A DNA stretch of 64,000 bases from Neoscytalidium dimidiatum (GCA_037367355.1 CM074697.1:3348001-3412000), one strand, 5' to 3'; shown: positions 20,214 to 31,513, counted from the stretch's first letter. Notes: generated by a model from the sequence alone, not told the origin. Made by a program: numbers and translations.

Positions 20214-22158
20214 ATGGACGCCCGCTCTACTTCATCGTCCGACTGCTCTCGCGTGCCTCTCACCGAAGTGAACTTGCCCATGGCATGGACTTACCATTAC
20301 GACTTTCTCGTTGCTTGGAACGACCCGAAAGCACGTAGCCTAGGGAAATTGGGCTCCATCGACTGCGAGCCCAAGGCGGATTGGTGCCTTGTTCTTGGAC
20401 AAAGTGAGGCGGGCAAAGAGGCCATAATGTCCATCCATCTACCGCTAAAGCCTAGCCCAAAGTCTAAGCACACGGGGGACATCTATTTGATGCTTCCTGT
20501 CGAGTCCTTAGATGTAGGCGCTAGCGCCCTACAGCATGGAGAACTCACACGGGCGGACGGAGGAGGAGAAACCGACGTCGTCCATGTTCATCTCGTGTTC
20601 ATGAAGCCAGCGTAATGCTCTGATGCCGGTGCCGGAAGCTCAGAGACCGCTGAAGGGCCGACCCGTCGAACTACTATCGAATCTGAAATCCCTATCTGGA
20701 GCTGGGAGCTTTGATCTCTACCTCCCACACACCACCGCTAATGTATATTTGATGGATACTATGTTCAAGCACTTGCGTGAAGGTACTCTCTGCAATGCTG
20801 AGATCAATCACAAATCCACCTTCAGCGGACGCAGGTGGGGACGAGACGCTTGGACAGCATACGGGCTCCAAGACGACGACGTCGTCGGCGAATCTCCCCC
20901 CTTATACGAGGAAGTCGTCGGTCAACGTCCTCGCCGTGAGGACGTTCCCGCCCATAGTGTGGCCAAGATTGACAACGCCTGCAAATCACCGCGGCCTGAT
21001 CCTAACAATGCGAGCACGAACGTTGAGCGCGGAAGCCAAGATGTCAAATCACCACGTACTGTCTCCAAGCACGCCGTTACCGACGCTCTAGCCGACTTTC
21101 CAGCCGACGTTCCAGCCGACGTTCCAGCCGAGGCGGACACCGAGCCGGACACCGAGCCGGACACTTTAGCCATGGATCCGATGCAATGGCTACTCAACCA
21201 TCCGGAACTCTGGCCTCAGCATGGGGCGCCGTGCTCTTTGCCTGACACTCAATATCCTTCGGAATCAGAGGCCAACTCATCAAAACATGTGCAGCACCGT
21301 AGCGAGGACCGCGAAGAAGGCAGCCGTGAGCAGGCACAAGGAGAAGACCGAGATCACTCACTGGAGATTGGAGAATGCTCCGGCTATGCTCAAGAGCAAG
21401 TGAAGGGGCTGCTCTCAACTCCGGATGAGGCCGAGGGTGAACGGCATAGGAAGCGCAAGGCCAGAGAAGCGTTGTCGGATAGCGAGCCCAGTAGCGGTCC
21501 GCCTATCCGCTCCGTTCGGCAGACGCGCGCGACCGGGAATAGGAAACGCATGGCCAGCGGGAGGGACGGCACGCCTCACGAACAGCCACGGATCCTCATC
21601 AAGTCACCATTGAGAAGGTTCTACGAGGAAGGGCTCAAGTTCACCTCCTGTTCGATTTTCTGCAATGGCAAGAGTCGGAACCTGTTCGACAGCACCCAGT
21701 ATCACTGGTTCATCGAACTCGTTCTTTGGATGAGGAAATTGTGGCACAGGCAAGGCAACTTCCATAAGGCCTACCTTAAAGAACTTGGTACTCTCTGCCA
21801 GGCGATTAAAGCGCGAGATAGGCGCGTATTCGAGACCATCCGACTTCAGTGCATGAGCTCCTTCGTAGAGGGAGAACGGAGGCCGCCGTCTGGACTGAGA
21901 AGTCCTTTTGAATTCCGGCGCAAGGATCGGGTCAATTATATTATCAAATTCCTTTACTGCGATGTAGGACCAGGCGCTGACGAGCTTGCAGTGGATGATC
22001 TGATAGCTCTTGGCCATCAGGTAGTCGGATGGGAAACCCTTGGTGGTGAAGATTGTCCTGAGCTTCAGAGGAACGAGGAATGGTACCAGCGTGGGCTAGC
22101 CTTCGACACGCAAATGTGTGCTTGTGTGTTGGTCGCATTGTACAAATCTCTAGATTGA
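20214..22158 (+). pseudogene. Member of an uncharacterised fungal family, split by a one-base insertion
   Basis: It is the paralogue of the intact gene at 36285-37976. Matching blocks in order: FLVAWNDPKARSLGKL; IHLPLKPSP followed by IYLMLPVESL; ALMPVPEAQ; ELLSNLKSLSGAGSFDLYL; DAWTAYGL; PPLYEEVV. An acidic, low-complexity middle has NLS-like RHRKRKAR, and a C-terminal helical domain of about 190 residues follows. The frame is broken by a TAA at 20614-20616, where an extra A in TAATGCT interrupts what would read Pro-Ala-Tyr-Ala-Leu-Met-Pro, matching PGYVLMP of the paralogue. Apart from this the two halves (134 and 511 codons) are fully open. The upstream TTG at 20205 was not used; ATG 20214 is the first Met. 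A tandem ADVPADVPAEADTEPDTEPD repeat lies mid-protein. It could be functional if the insertion is an assembly error. Confidence 0.75.
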
Positions 22159-22215
22159 CGTGTGGGGATCGGCGGCTTGGAAGGTATCGGTGGAACGGGA
22201 GGTGTGGAGGGTTGA

Positions 22216-22632
22216 ATGGACAGCGAAACACACATAACGCAAATATTGTGCCATATACTTTTCACGGCGGACCAGTTCAAGCGGCTAGAGCCCTCCGTTA
22301 GAACCCTTTGGGACGACTTATACTTCGCAGTGACGTGGTACATGTACTTTCCCTTCCCCACATGCGAGGTTAAGTGCGGCGCAGCGGCGCTAGACATCGC
22401 AGACCGGCAGAACGCGCATAGCGTGATAGTCGCTATACGGTCCGTCGTAGAGCTATTCCGGCTAGTAAAGCGCGAGAAAAAGCTCGACCGCGAGATCCTC
22501 GCCTTCTCGGTGTCATACGACTATTAGTCGGTTCGTATCTACGGCTATTGTCCTACTATCGACGGGAAGGATACGAAGTACTACTGTCAGACCCTCAAGG
22601 CACTGACCAAGAAGTGGACCGCCGGGTAGCTA
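22216..22632 (+). pseudogene. DUF7924-like domain relic
   Basis: The frame contains FPFPTCEVKCGAAALDIADR and VELFRLVKREKKLDREILAF. I recognise these as the core of a common fungal domain (DUF7924) that usually sits at the C-terminus of a longer protein. The frame continues past a TAG at 22526-22528 with VRIYGYCPTIDGKDTKYY, then a further stop. The N-terminal part of the usual gene is missing, so this is a truncated remnant. The family name comes from memory of the motif and should be checked. Confidence 0.6.
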
Positions 22633-22745
22633 CCTAGCGGCCTCGCAGACTACTGATCGCAGAGCTCGAGAGCCTCGGGTTCAGGGTATAATTTGGAGCA
22701 GTATTCCATCATTTTCGTTTTCCTGTCGAAAGTGGTCACTCCAAA

Positions 22746-23522
22746 TCACAGCTTCCTCTCGGCCAAGGTAAATAGATTTGCCGGGCGCGGGCCTGTCCTA
22801 TTAACCTCCACGGGATGGCCTAGCACCCCTTCGAACACATCGAAGGATCGACGCGCGCTAAGGAAAGTATGAACATCAACGTAGAGTCCTTCTACAGTCT
22901 TCTCCCCTAGTACTTCGAGAGTCTGTTTTGGCTCAATGGCAAGTGAGTCTGTTAGTAGGGCGAGAGCTGAGAGCTGAGATAAATTCCAAAGATTAAAGCT
23001 CTCATATGATGTGATTTCGAAGGCCATAGTAAATTTCATTCTCGCTTCTCTCCTCTTGACACGCGGCTCAACCGGCTGATCGCATTTAAGCTCGCGGGAA
23101 ATGGACGCTGCGATCTTCCAATGGATATACTCTTCCCCATCGGCCTTTGGAAGGTCCCGTGTTGACTTTGCACTTATCACTCTTTCGAAAGCATGGGACG
23201 CTTTCGTAAGATCTTGAGTAAAGTGCGCACGTGCGAGTACAAGGCGTTTGTCAGGACGGACGCGGAAATGCTTCCGGCTCACCGATCGCCAAGGGATGAT
23301 AACATCCGACGATGAATCCCGGCCGAAAGTGTACGCATCTCCCTTTTTTGGTTTGTTTTTGAGTATGAGGATGGCATGGTTCGACTCAGCAACGTCGGTC
23401 TCGGCTTGACTGGTAGCTGAGCACTGGGTGTCGGTAGAGGAGAGAGTGGAGGGATTCGCTTGGATGAACTCCCTTTCATTGTAGACGACCGCGGTCGGAT
23501 CATATGGAAGGGAAGTGGGCAT
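22746..23522 (-). CDS. Protein with an N-terminal half-FHA domain, function unknown
   Basis: Single-exon frame of 258 residues from Met at 23522; a GTG at 23621 upstream in frame is not a plausible start. Residues about 52-84 read ILILKNKPKKGDAYTFGRD then SSSDVIIPWRSVSRKHFRV, which carries the FHA hallmarks GR, S and SRKH. FHA domains bind phosphothreonine. The second half of the domain (the usual Asn-Gly segment) is not visible, so phospho-binding is doubtful. The rest is a charged helical region of about 170 residues without known motifs. It is divergent from the gene at 23751, with 228 bp shared upstream. It may be a truncated FHA-kinase-type gene. Confidence 0.6.
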   Translation of the reverse strand: MPTSLPYDPTAVVYNEREFIQANPSTLSSTDTQCSATSQAETDVAESNHAILILKNKPKKGDAYTFGRDSSSDVIIPWRSVSRKHFRVRPDKRLVLARAHFTQDLTKASHAFERVISAKSTRDLPKADGEEYIHWKIAASISRELKCDQPVEPRVKRREARMKFTMAFEITSYESFNLWNLSQLSALALLTDSLAIEPKQTLEVLGEKTVEGLYVDVHTFLSARRSFDVFEGVLGHPVEVNRTGPRPANLFTLAERKL

Positions 23523-23750
23523 TAAATGGGCTGGCTCCCTCACGCTGGCGTTAACATATAGCCAATCAGACGCAGGAAGAGAAACGGCGGGGCTGACGGA
23601 AAGCAGCCAATCGGAAATCACGATTCCTCCGCAGGATCGGGCAATTCTTGGAACCCGGGGACGGTGTAACTTTACTCCATCAGAGAGTCTATCTCATCAG
23701 TGAATCGCTCACTCGCCATCATCAAACATGATTATGCGCTCTCGTTCTCC

Positions 23751-24581
23751 ATGCTTACCACAGATTGCTCGCCCCTCGATCATGAGGCGCGCGCGAGCCC
23801 TACATTACGTCTTCAAGAAGCCATTAACATTAGTCAAGAACCGGCCTCTCCACCTCCCTCCCCAGATTCACGCACGTCTAGAGAAGTGCCACGTCTAGTC
23901 AACTCCGCGCTGGCCACGAACGAACCCCATAGATGCACATTTGGCCTTGCCTGCACCGGCCGAATCGAGGACCCACACTTCCACCACAGAAGAGTGACCC
24001 AGTTACATGCGGTTGCAAGGACGGCTGGCATACGAGTCCACAACAACGACGGTGACTTGCGGTACTTGAGGTTAACCGCCGAGTCCCTGGAATGGGAACT
24101 CGCTTGGAGGGGCTATGATGCGATAGATGTTTTAGGAGCTATTCAGTCCCCTGAGTACTGGGATATTGAAAAAAAGTACATTCAAAGCCAGGGATGTATG
24201 GAAAAGAGACGCCCGCTACGAACGTCCGATCGCACCAACACATCCGCAGCACCGCAACCCCGTATGGATCGCATAAGCATGAAACGGCCTACCATGGGGC
24301 CCCTCACACAAGGCCTGCTCCCGCAGCGAGAGAAGGATCAAAAAAAAGCTAGGAAACGTGAAGCGGACGCCATGGAAGGGTTTGCTCCTACAGCGAAACG
24401 AGCTCGTCTCGACCCATCGACGGAAAGAACGAAATGCCGACGAGACCAAACTAATGTCAGTCAGGAAAGGAGGAGGTTGTCGCGAAAGCGCAACCTATCG
24501 GTGGCCTCTTCATACGTCTTGCCCAATACGCGGAGCAGGCAGAATTTAAAGAACAATGATATTCGTGATTTTGGACTGTGA
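23751..24581 (+). CDS. Unknown basic protein of 276 residues
   Basis: Not recognised. ATG 23751 is the first Met; the upstream in-frame GTG at 23700 was rejected. The N-terminal third has Pro/Ser-rich PASPPPSPDSRTS. A middle block, CTFGLACTGRIEDPHFHHRR, has Cys and His spaced like a possible metal site. TAESLEWELAWRGYDAIDVL follows and looks globular. The C-terminal 110 residues are strongly basic with several NLS-like clusters (KKARKREADAMEG, TAKRARLD, RRRLSRKRN). Nuclear location is likely. It is divergently arranged with the half-FHA gene. Confidence 0.5.
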   Translation: MLTTDCSPLDHEARASPTLRLQEAINISQEPASPPPSPDSRTSREVPRLVNSALATNEPHRCTFGLACTGRIEDPHFHHRRVTQLHAVARTAGIRVHNNDGDLRYLRLTAESLEWELAWRGYDAIDVLGAIQSPEYWDIEKKYIQSQGCMEKRRPLRTSDRTNTSAAPQPRMDRISMKRPTMGPLTQGLLPQREKDQKKARKREADAMEGFAPTAKRARLDPSTERTKCRRDQTNVSQERRRLSRKRNLSVASSYVLPNTRSRQNLKNNDIRDFGL

Positions 24582-25192
24582 TTGGAGGTGCAAACTCCTG
24601 TTTGATCCCTTTGTTCCTTCCCCAGTTTAGTAAAGTACTAATGTTAGCTGGCTAGCTCATCTTCAGTCCCATGGGTCGTCTCTCTGCGCAGGTGGGATCA
24701 AGCTGCCCGAGTCCCGCCAGGCTCGATTCGCAATAATGCCACAGAGTCAATCAGCGGCCCAACATTCGCCCCCGCTGCCAACCGCCGGGCGCTGGGCGCC
24801 GCCAATAAAGTTACGATCATCCTGGTCCACTCCACGGTAGAGCAACAAGCCATGTCTTGAGATGCTGCGCGTGATGTGAAATCTCATCACCCCGTTAGAG
24901 CAACTGCCATTCAGGAATACGTGGCTCTGGATGTTTGCCTGCGCGCTCGTTGAGACTGTGTATCAAGAGTCTAAACTTGGTAGATGTCGTCTGTAAGGCA
25001 ATGAGGCTTTCTCGACCCTTCTTATACTATACCGATTTTCACAAACTCGGGCATGGACCGGGGGAATACTTCTGCTGCCCCTGGAAGGTCCTCTTTTTTT
25101 TTGTTACGATTGCCCGTTTCTGAACCAGAACGCGAGAGTTATGACGAATGGTCGATCGTGTGTATTAGTATTTACAGTAGTCTATTTACTTT
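24582..25192. other. Intergenic, no gene supported
   Basis: No domain-bearing frame is present. The region separates the unknown basic protein from the RIP-mutated gene. Confidence 0.45.
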
Positions 25193-26470
25193 TTACTTCC
25201 CAGTAGCCGTTCCATTAGCGCGGCCTTTCCCCTTCCATAACCTTGTACTAGGGCCTTTAGTTTGTGGCAAGACGATAGCACTATCATCGTCTTCATCTGA
25301 ACCTATTATCTTGGTCAACCCTTTAGCTGACAGTTGTGTTCCGATGCCATCCTCAAAGCTCGATATTGTCTGAAACAGCCACGGGGTCTTCGCTCTGTCA
25401 ATATCATCTAGAGGGATCCCGGTATCTCGGTGCACTCTTTGACACCTCTCCTGTTCTAATTTTGTCTGAATTTCTACTCGTTTACGGAGGCATGTGTTGA
25501 TCGCACCAAGTGCTAACATTCTACCTGTACGTATAAGCCCTTCAGTCTTAGTCCAGATAACTAGTCTACCGTCCTCAAGACCATAGAAATATGCTGGGCT
25601 CCGTTTGTCGTTCCCCGTTTAAATAAAGTCTAAAGGCTTAAACGGCTTAGGTTTATACCCCTTTGGCCAATTACTCTCTGAATGGACCCGGCCCTGATTA
25701 TTCCAGTCCTCGGCGCATCCTTTCGGGAAGTTCGATCCGATACAGACGATTAAGAAAGGCTTCTTATCTATCTCGACATTAAAAAATACACGATAAGTGC
25801 CGCGCCCCGCCGCTCTGACGAAAATGACTCTTCCAAACGGGGTGATCCCATGTTCTAAGCCTGGATATATCATTATTTCGTCCACATCATCCTCTTCGAC
25901 TGCCGTGGCGGATTCCACATCCGGATCAGCGCTCTCCATACCTGCTAAGTCGATAACCTTGGGAATCTGCTGCGTCTTTGCTTTAGCTATCTACTGGGGA
26001 GTCTATATGTTTTTTAGTAAGAGACTTCTCGATCGAGCTGCTTGCTGCAGCGATGGAGAAGGCCGCGGTTTTTATCGAATAAGTCCTCGTGGTAACGACG
26101 GCGGTAGCTAGATCTTGTTCTTAGACCTCGCCTCATACGGATACTCTATACATTTTAATATGTGCGGTTCCTATAGCTTAAGCGTCTGCGAATCAGGCAT
26201 AATAGCCTTGTTAATCGCGAATTCGAACCCAGTCATCTGGAGCTTCGCCACGGCGGCCTTAGCGGACAAGAGTATTTGTTCTCCATTATCCTCAGTTCCT
26301 AATTTAAACAAAGTCAAAGTATTTTTAAGGCTCCTCCAGGGGTATAATGTGGTCATCCATCTTAACCTTATTTTTCTTATTAAGATCCACTATCATATCA
26401 TTCGGCTTGTACAACTCAGTCAGAAAGCCCTCCGCCTCAGAATTGTCCTCTTCGGAAACAGTGGCGGTGG
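25193..26470 (-). pseudogene. Unknown gene killed by RIP-type stop codons
   Basis: One minus-strand frame stays coherent from about 26356 to 25193 across six in-frame stops. All six are TAG or TAA that a single C-to-T change would make from CAG or CAA (for example the TAG at 26171-26173 and the TAA just before residues TGNDKRSPAYFYGLEDG). No TGA occurs. Upstream of about 26340 the protein-like reading continues in another frame (ELYKPNDMIVDLNKKNKVKM), so one frameshift is also present. Readable segments include MIYPGLEHGITPFGRVIFV, PFLIVCIGSNFPKGCAEDW and a charged DEDDDS C-terminal region. I do not recognise the family. The pattern argues that it was part of a duplicated or repeated sequence when RIP acted. 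Confidence 0.65.
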
Positions 26471-26688
26471 CCAGGCCCTGACTGCCGCGGCTGGATATGC
26501 ATTAAGCACCAGAGTCTGTAGATGGGTTTGGCGGCTGGACAGCGGAGCAGAAATGGGTATCGCCGTCGCGGCGCCGGATTTTCCTAGACTCCGAACACGT
26601 CTGCCCCGCGTGCGTTTCGTCCCACCCCGCCAGGACTCCGAGTCCTCACCAGGCCAACGCAGTGATAATCGGCACGACAGCCCGCCCC

Positions 26689-27152
26689 ATGTCTGACACT
26701 CAGCCGCACCTGCAGCCGCAGGATCTCGGACCTGATGCAGCAGCAATTTTATCGAGACTAGCGAACAGCCTCGAGGGGAAATGGAACGACGAGGGCTTAA
26801 CAGAGGTTGACGAAGTTGTGTTGCAACAGCTGTCGGATCTGAAGAATTATAATGAAGTACGCAATGCGTAAATGCGTGTAACGAGATAGTAGCTAAACTG
26901 CACCAGGTATTCAGAGGGAAACGGCCCGGCCTTGCCCGAATCAAAACCAATACGACATTTCGAATCACAACGCCCATCTATTTTGTCCCGCTGAAGATAG
27001 AATCCGGTTTGTCTTCTATTTCGACTTTGCCAAAACCGGGCGAGACCTCCGCATTGGTCGCTGAGCTTAGAGTTGGGAGCTTCGTCTTAGTTCCGCAGAC
27101 TGTGAGGGTAGCATCGTCTCTGGACGTTCTCCTGCTGAAGGAGACCGACTAG
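26689..27152 (+). CDS. Small unknown protein, 137 residues, one intron
   Basis: Exons 26689-26856 and 26907-27152 flank a 50-nt intron with donor GTACGC, a CTAAAC branch-like site and acceptor CACCAG; phase 0 closes the frame. It starts MSDTQPHLQPQDLGPD and has a predicted helical N-terminal half (AAAILSRLANSLEGKW, TEVDEVVLQQLSDL). The second half looks beta-rich (TTFRITTPIYFVPLKIESG, LVAELRVGSFVLVPQTVRV). There is no signal peptide or known motif. It converges with the gene at 27188, with 35 bp between the stops. It lies next to RIPed DNA yet is intact. Confidence 0.55.
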
Positions 27153-27187
27153 TTCAAAGACTGCGGTAGCAATGCGGATAGTCGTAT

Positions 27188-28748
27188 CTAGAGACATGGA
27201 CCCCATAAGACGTTTTCCAATTCAAGGAGAGGGGTAGTTGTAAGTTCGAAACGGCCGTTAGGATCCACGTATGAACCGTCCGGCCGGCACCCCGTATTCC
27301 CTGCTTGCTCGTGCGGAAGGTCGTACTGGATCGGGAGGAATCGATGACTCGACTGCTCAGCGACAAACTGGGTGGTGCTACTTTGCATCATCTCTGGTGC
27401 TGACATAATCGGGAAACCGTACTGCGTCTGAAGGGTAACGTCATCTCTGCTTATGGCTTCCGTTTGGTAGCTAATGCCGGCCGGTTGGAGAGAATCCTGT
27501 GCTGACCCCGCCTGCTCATCGTGGATTTGGCGGCTCCCAGCCTGTGGTTCAGCTCCAGAATTTTCTGCTCCACGTAAGTAGAGTGCACATTGTACGAGGT
27601 ATTACACAAACCTCGAGTCATTGAAGAGCGCGCTCTCTGGTCGGCCCCAGCTTCCGTCATCTGCGCCTCGCCATCACCGAGTCTTCGACTGCGACAGGTT
27701 CGCCTTTCTCCATCCTCTACCGGTAGCTTTCGCTTGTCACAGCCAGGCGCCTGGTCCACCCCATTGTGGAAATACGGGACGAATATTCTGTCGACAGAAA
27801 TGTTCTTGTTTCGTACTCCGCATTGCTCTAGTTCGGTAAGTAGGTTGCGATGGAATCTTGGTGCGAACTTACTGTCGTAAATTCTTTGGCATCTCTCAAA
27901 CCAATCGATATTGTCTTCAAGTAGGGTGTATAACGGTTTATAATCATCCCTGAGAGCATGAACGAAGCCATCGATATAGTTGTTCTTTATGGCCTTTGCC
28001 CAACAAAAGACGAAAATGATGGAAATAGTCGGCACGGCCAGCTTCTCGTATTTGAGAATCTTCTCCGCTCTTGCGTAATGATACTTGTACTTCTTGTACT
28101 TCATGCCCATGTCTTCCATATACACCTTTGACGTCGAGTTCTTGCGGGAGTATCCGCGGGATCGCAACCATTCATGGTATTCGATCACCAGGCTTCGGGA
28201 TGCTAGGACCTTTCGGTACCTTGTTACGACGGAACGGTCGTTGGCAGCCTCGATGTCGGTGATACGTACATCTTCATCCGTCTGCTTCATTTGGACGGCT
28301 TCATCGACTGAACAGTCGAATAGATGACGAATGGCCTCTTCATTCTCTTTCACAGACTTGATCAATTCTTTCAATGCTGCTTCATTTTCGGCCGCACTGG
28401 CTTTCTTCGGCCTCTTGACTCGGCCGTTCCCAACGATTGGGTTGGCCCCACGATCGCTCGAGCCGCTGGTGCGATCAGTGGATCCCAACGAGGTCGATCC
28501 TCGTGCAAGTGGCCCGGACTCTACCTACAGTCTCTCGAGGTCAGACCGAAACGCGTATTGATAGTCTTAACGGTAGCTTTGAAGAGTGATAGAAAAGGCT
28601 CGACGTAAGAACTTTCGGGGATTACCGCTAGGACTTCCTTCAATCTGCGATAAATGCGGCTAAGCGCCTGCGCATGAGGTTGAAGCTCCTCATTTGCAGC
28701 CTCGTTGAGAATTGAGAGCGCAGCCGTGATATTCGAATGATCCGGCAT
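27188..28748 (-). CDS. Unknown three-exon protein, about 484 residues
   Basis: Exons 28748-28525, 28465-27612 and 27564-27188 close in frame. Intron 1 is 59 nt (donor GTAGAG, acceptor CACCAG). Intron 2 is 47 nt (donor GTTTGT, acceptor AGCAG) and is the weaker call; without it the protein would end at 27451. The start is ATG 28748, since the longer frame begins with TTG. The N-terminus is helical (ITAALSILNEAANEELQPHA, YVEPFLSLFKATVKTI), followed by a basic linker GRVKRPKKAS, a charged helical region, and VIEYHEWLRSRGYSRKNSTS with MGMKYKKYKYHYARAEKIL. A hydrophobic stretch, VPTISIIFVFCWAKAI, lies in the middle. No family is recognised. The proposed terminal exon is Gln/Ser-rich. Confidence 0.5.
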
Positions 28749-29469
28749 TTTGGAGGATGTGTTGATGTTCAAGGGGTTCGAGAGGGGATGGAATGGATGC
28801 GACGGGCGAGTTTGGTCATCTGTGGGAAGCGAGAGCGAGTCTACTCTCGTGCATAAGCGCTGAGGGTTAGTGATGTGCCACAGATCCCGGCGACGACTAT
28901 ACCTTTTTGAGGACCTTTAGTTGCGAGCGCAACCAAGCCCCCTCAAAGAAGAAGGATCCTCTTCACGATGAACGATCGCAGTGTAATATGAAGCCACCTT
29001 TTTTAACTTCCATCTTTATTTGATGCATGCAGCTGTGGCTGACGCTCAGGCCCTGTTTCGCAAAGACAAGCCGGTTCTTGTCACCTTACTGTAGTTTGTG
29101 TCTGCCCTCGCCATCAGACTCCCACATCTGCGGGCACGAAACCGCGACCGCACTTTAGTCAATAAATCCGTAGCACTCAACCCAGGCGCTCCAAGTCAAC
29201 GACATGCAGGCCGGAACATGGGACAATCGCCGTGCTCATCATCCACCTATCCGATCCGGCTCGGGATCGTTCCTTGTTGTCTAGTGCATACCGGATATTC
29301 AGACCTAACAGCGTCCAAGCGTTGACGCGGGTACAGGCGCCAGATGAAACTGAGTAAGAGCACTTCATTCCGCTTAGCCCGGAGGGAACGGACGAGCCAT
29401 CGTCGAAGCCGTTGGTTTACACGAGTCCTGTATTTTCTCGTTGAGGCACGGTATTAATGTTATTCTTAA
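28749..29469. other. Intergenic, divergent upstream region
   Basis: It lies between the starts of a minus-strand and a plus-strand gene, so it holds both promoters. Short frames at 29098-29368 have no coding support. Confidence 0.45.
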
Positions 29470-31013
29470 ATGCTCAGAGGCGAATGTACGCGCGTTGTCA
29501 ATCAAACTATGATGGTAGAACAATCCAGCGACCTGAATGCCCCATTACGAAATCTTGTACGGTCCTGTAACGCTGATTTGGTTCGACTGATGGTTCGACT
29601 GGGCTACCCCATCCGCCTGCACTTGCAGGAAAGGGTAAGTAATGGACATTGGCATGATGACGATTGCCGACACGTCGGGTACAAGGAGGAGCTGGTGAAT
29701 GTCGGCCGGAAAATTGTCTTCAAGAGCCGTTGTGAGGGGTGCGGAAAAAGCCTGTTCTTCACGAAGTCTTTTGCTTTCTCCTGTGGTCACCAGCTCTGTG
29801 AAAAATGCAGCGGTAATTCCATCAGAGCGCGATACAAGCTTGTTATTGATTAGGATTGAGATTCTATACTGTCCGTCATGTGGACTGAAATTCGATCGGG
29901 TGTGGCAAACCCTCGCCCATACGTCCGAAAAGTCGGAATGCCCAGAGATACAATGGCCGGAAATTGTCTATTCCAGCGAAGGACCAACAATTCATTCGAA
30001 CTTTTTCCGGGAGTCCGTTGAGACGGTCGTTCAAGCGTCCATCGATTCCTTTGTGCGAATGGGATTCGAGAAAATTGTCGGGTATGCGCTGAGAAAGGAC
30101 ACAGAAGGCTTTCATGCCTTCAATTCGTCCCATGTGAGCCTAGCCATGACTGTGGAAAGCCAGTCATCGACATCAGAAAACCGCAAGATATTTTGGCTTG
30201 CCGTTTGCGTTGTAAGGGCTTTCTTCCTCGACAATTATCTTCCTACTTTCGGTCAATTTCTCACAAACCGTTAACCACTCTACAGAATGCCTCGAAAAGA
30301 GACGCTATGTTGCTACACCATGCGATTCAACTGGCGCTTTTCACTCCGAAAATCTTGTTCTATTGGGATCCGAACGAACCTAATAACAACCCGATGTACA
30401 TGGACACTCTTGCTCCAATCCGCGCCATGCGGGACTTTTATCAGCAAGAGGAATTCCTGGAGCGCCTGCCACTGCTCTCGCGAAGACTTGCTCGTAATCG
30501 CCGGCTGGCTTCACAATTCTGCGTATATGACATTGTGCGGCATCTGTCTGAAAGCCACACTCGGGACGACATGCAAAGAAAATGGACGCATTGGCTTATG
30601 TTTCATCTGCATCGTACCGTCAACGCCGACGGGACCCGTGCATTGAGCGTATGGTCTGATATGGCTTTCGAATTTTCTGACATTTGCTTTGTCCATAGTA
30701 ATCTGGAGACTGTGGTCAAGACTTTTGGACAGGTATGGCGCAAATCACCCCTCTGCGATGAAAATCACTCATAATTTAGACACGCAAAACTGAGCGTGAC
30801 TTTTTCTCTTTCACCGCAATCATAGCTGGTACGAGGATGCTGGGAGAAGCCACCGACGACCCTGCAAGGTATTTGGAAGATGGAGAGACTGCCCAAATCA
30901 AGGCGCTCATGGTGGATGCAAATCAGAAATTCATGACGCCTTTTGTCCACGAGCAGATCCGAGGTCTTTACGAAGAATTCTTCCGGAATCTTTCTCGGGG
31001 GATGGATCTGTAG
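29470..31013 (+). CDS. Unknown protein with a RING-like Cys/His cluster, possible one-base frame break
   Basis: Exons: 29470-29812; a second from about 29855 to 30210; a third from about 30286 to 30732; and a last from about 30780 to 31013. The N-terminal exon has CEGCGKSLFFTKSFAFSCGH then QLCEKC, a CxxC...CGHxLCxxC arrangement, and the next exon opens with YCPSCG. Together they look like a RING or RING-like zinc site split by an intron. The donor after QLCEKCSG (GTAATT at 29813) and the acceptor GATTAG leave the YCPSC frame one base out, so a single-base indel or another splice choice is involved. The later exons join cleanly (VCV|NASKRDAMLL and TFGQ|TRKTERDFF) and end in NLSRGMDL. The remaining 300 residues match nothing I know. 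Confidence 0.5.
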
Positions 31014-31513
31014 TGCGTGGTGAATTACTAGCTCTCGCAATCGCTTGGGTATGGCAAGGGGGTTGTAATCAATGTATTTCAGAATAATTGATGCTGCCAG
31101 AAGAAGTCAAACCAAGTTTATCAGAAGAGTCTGGTGCTAAATCGTGAAATTACGAGAACCACGGAGGAGCGTCGTGTGTTAACCGTTTTCCACTACTTTC
31201 CTTAAAACATTCCCGCTTCGATTTGTGGATATAAGAAGTATTAGTCAGAGTTAATAGTTCTATGTAATGCAGTCAGGTGATTTTATCACATTATGCAGCC
31301 GGAAGCTGCAGGTTGGCAGTTCTGGCATATTGACATGAGGATAAAGTTCTGATAATGAGCCCTGCGGTCCCGACATTTGAATATACGCACGGGAGTAGTT
31401 CCAGATGGGGTTAAAGACGGAAACACAGCCGTGTCGACGATGCGTTTGAAAGATTATGGAGAGGCACAAAAGCGGCTACGCGAATTTGACGAGAGACTAC
31501 GCGCGAGTGGGCC
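31014..31513. other. Intergenic
   Basis: Non-coding spacer between two + strand genes. A minus-strand frame at 31260-31469 is unsupported. Confidence 0.45.
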
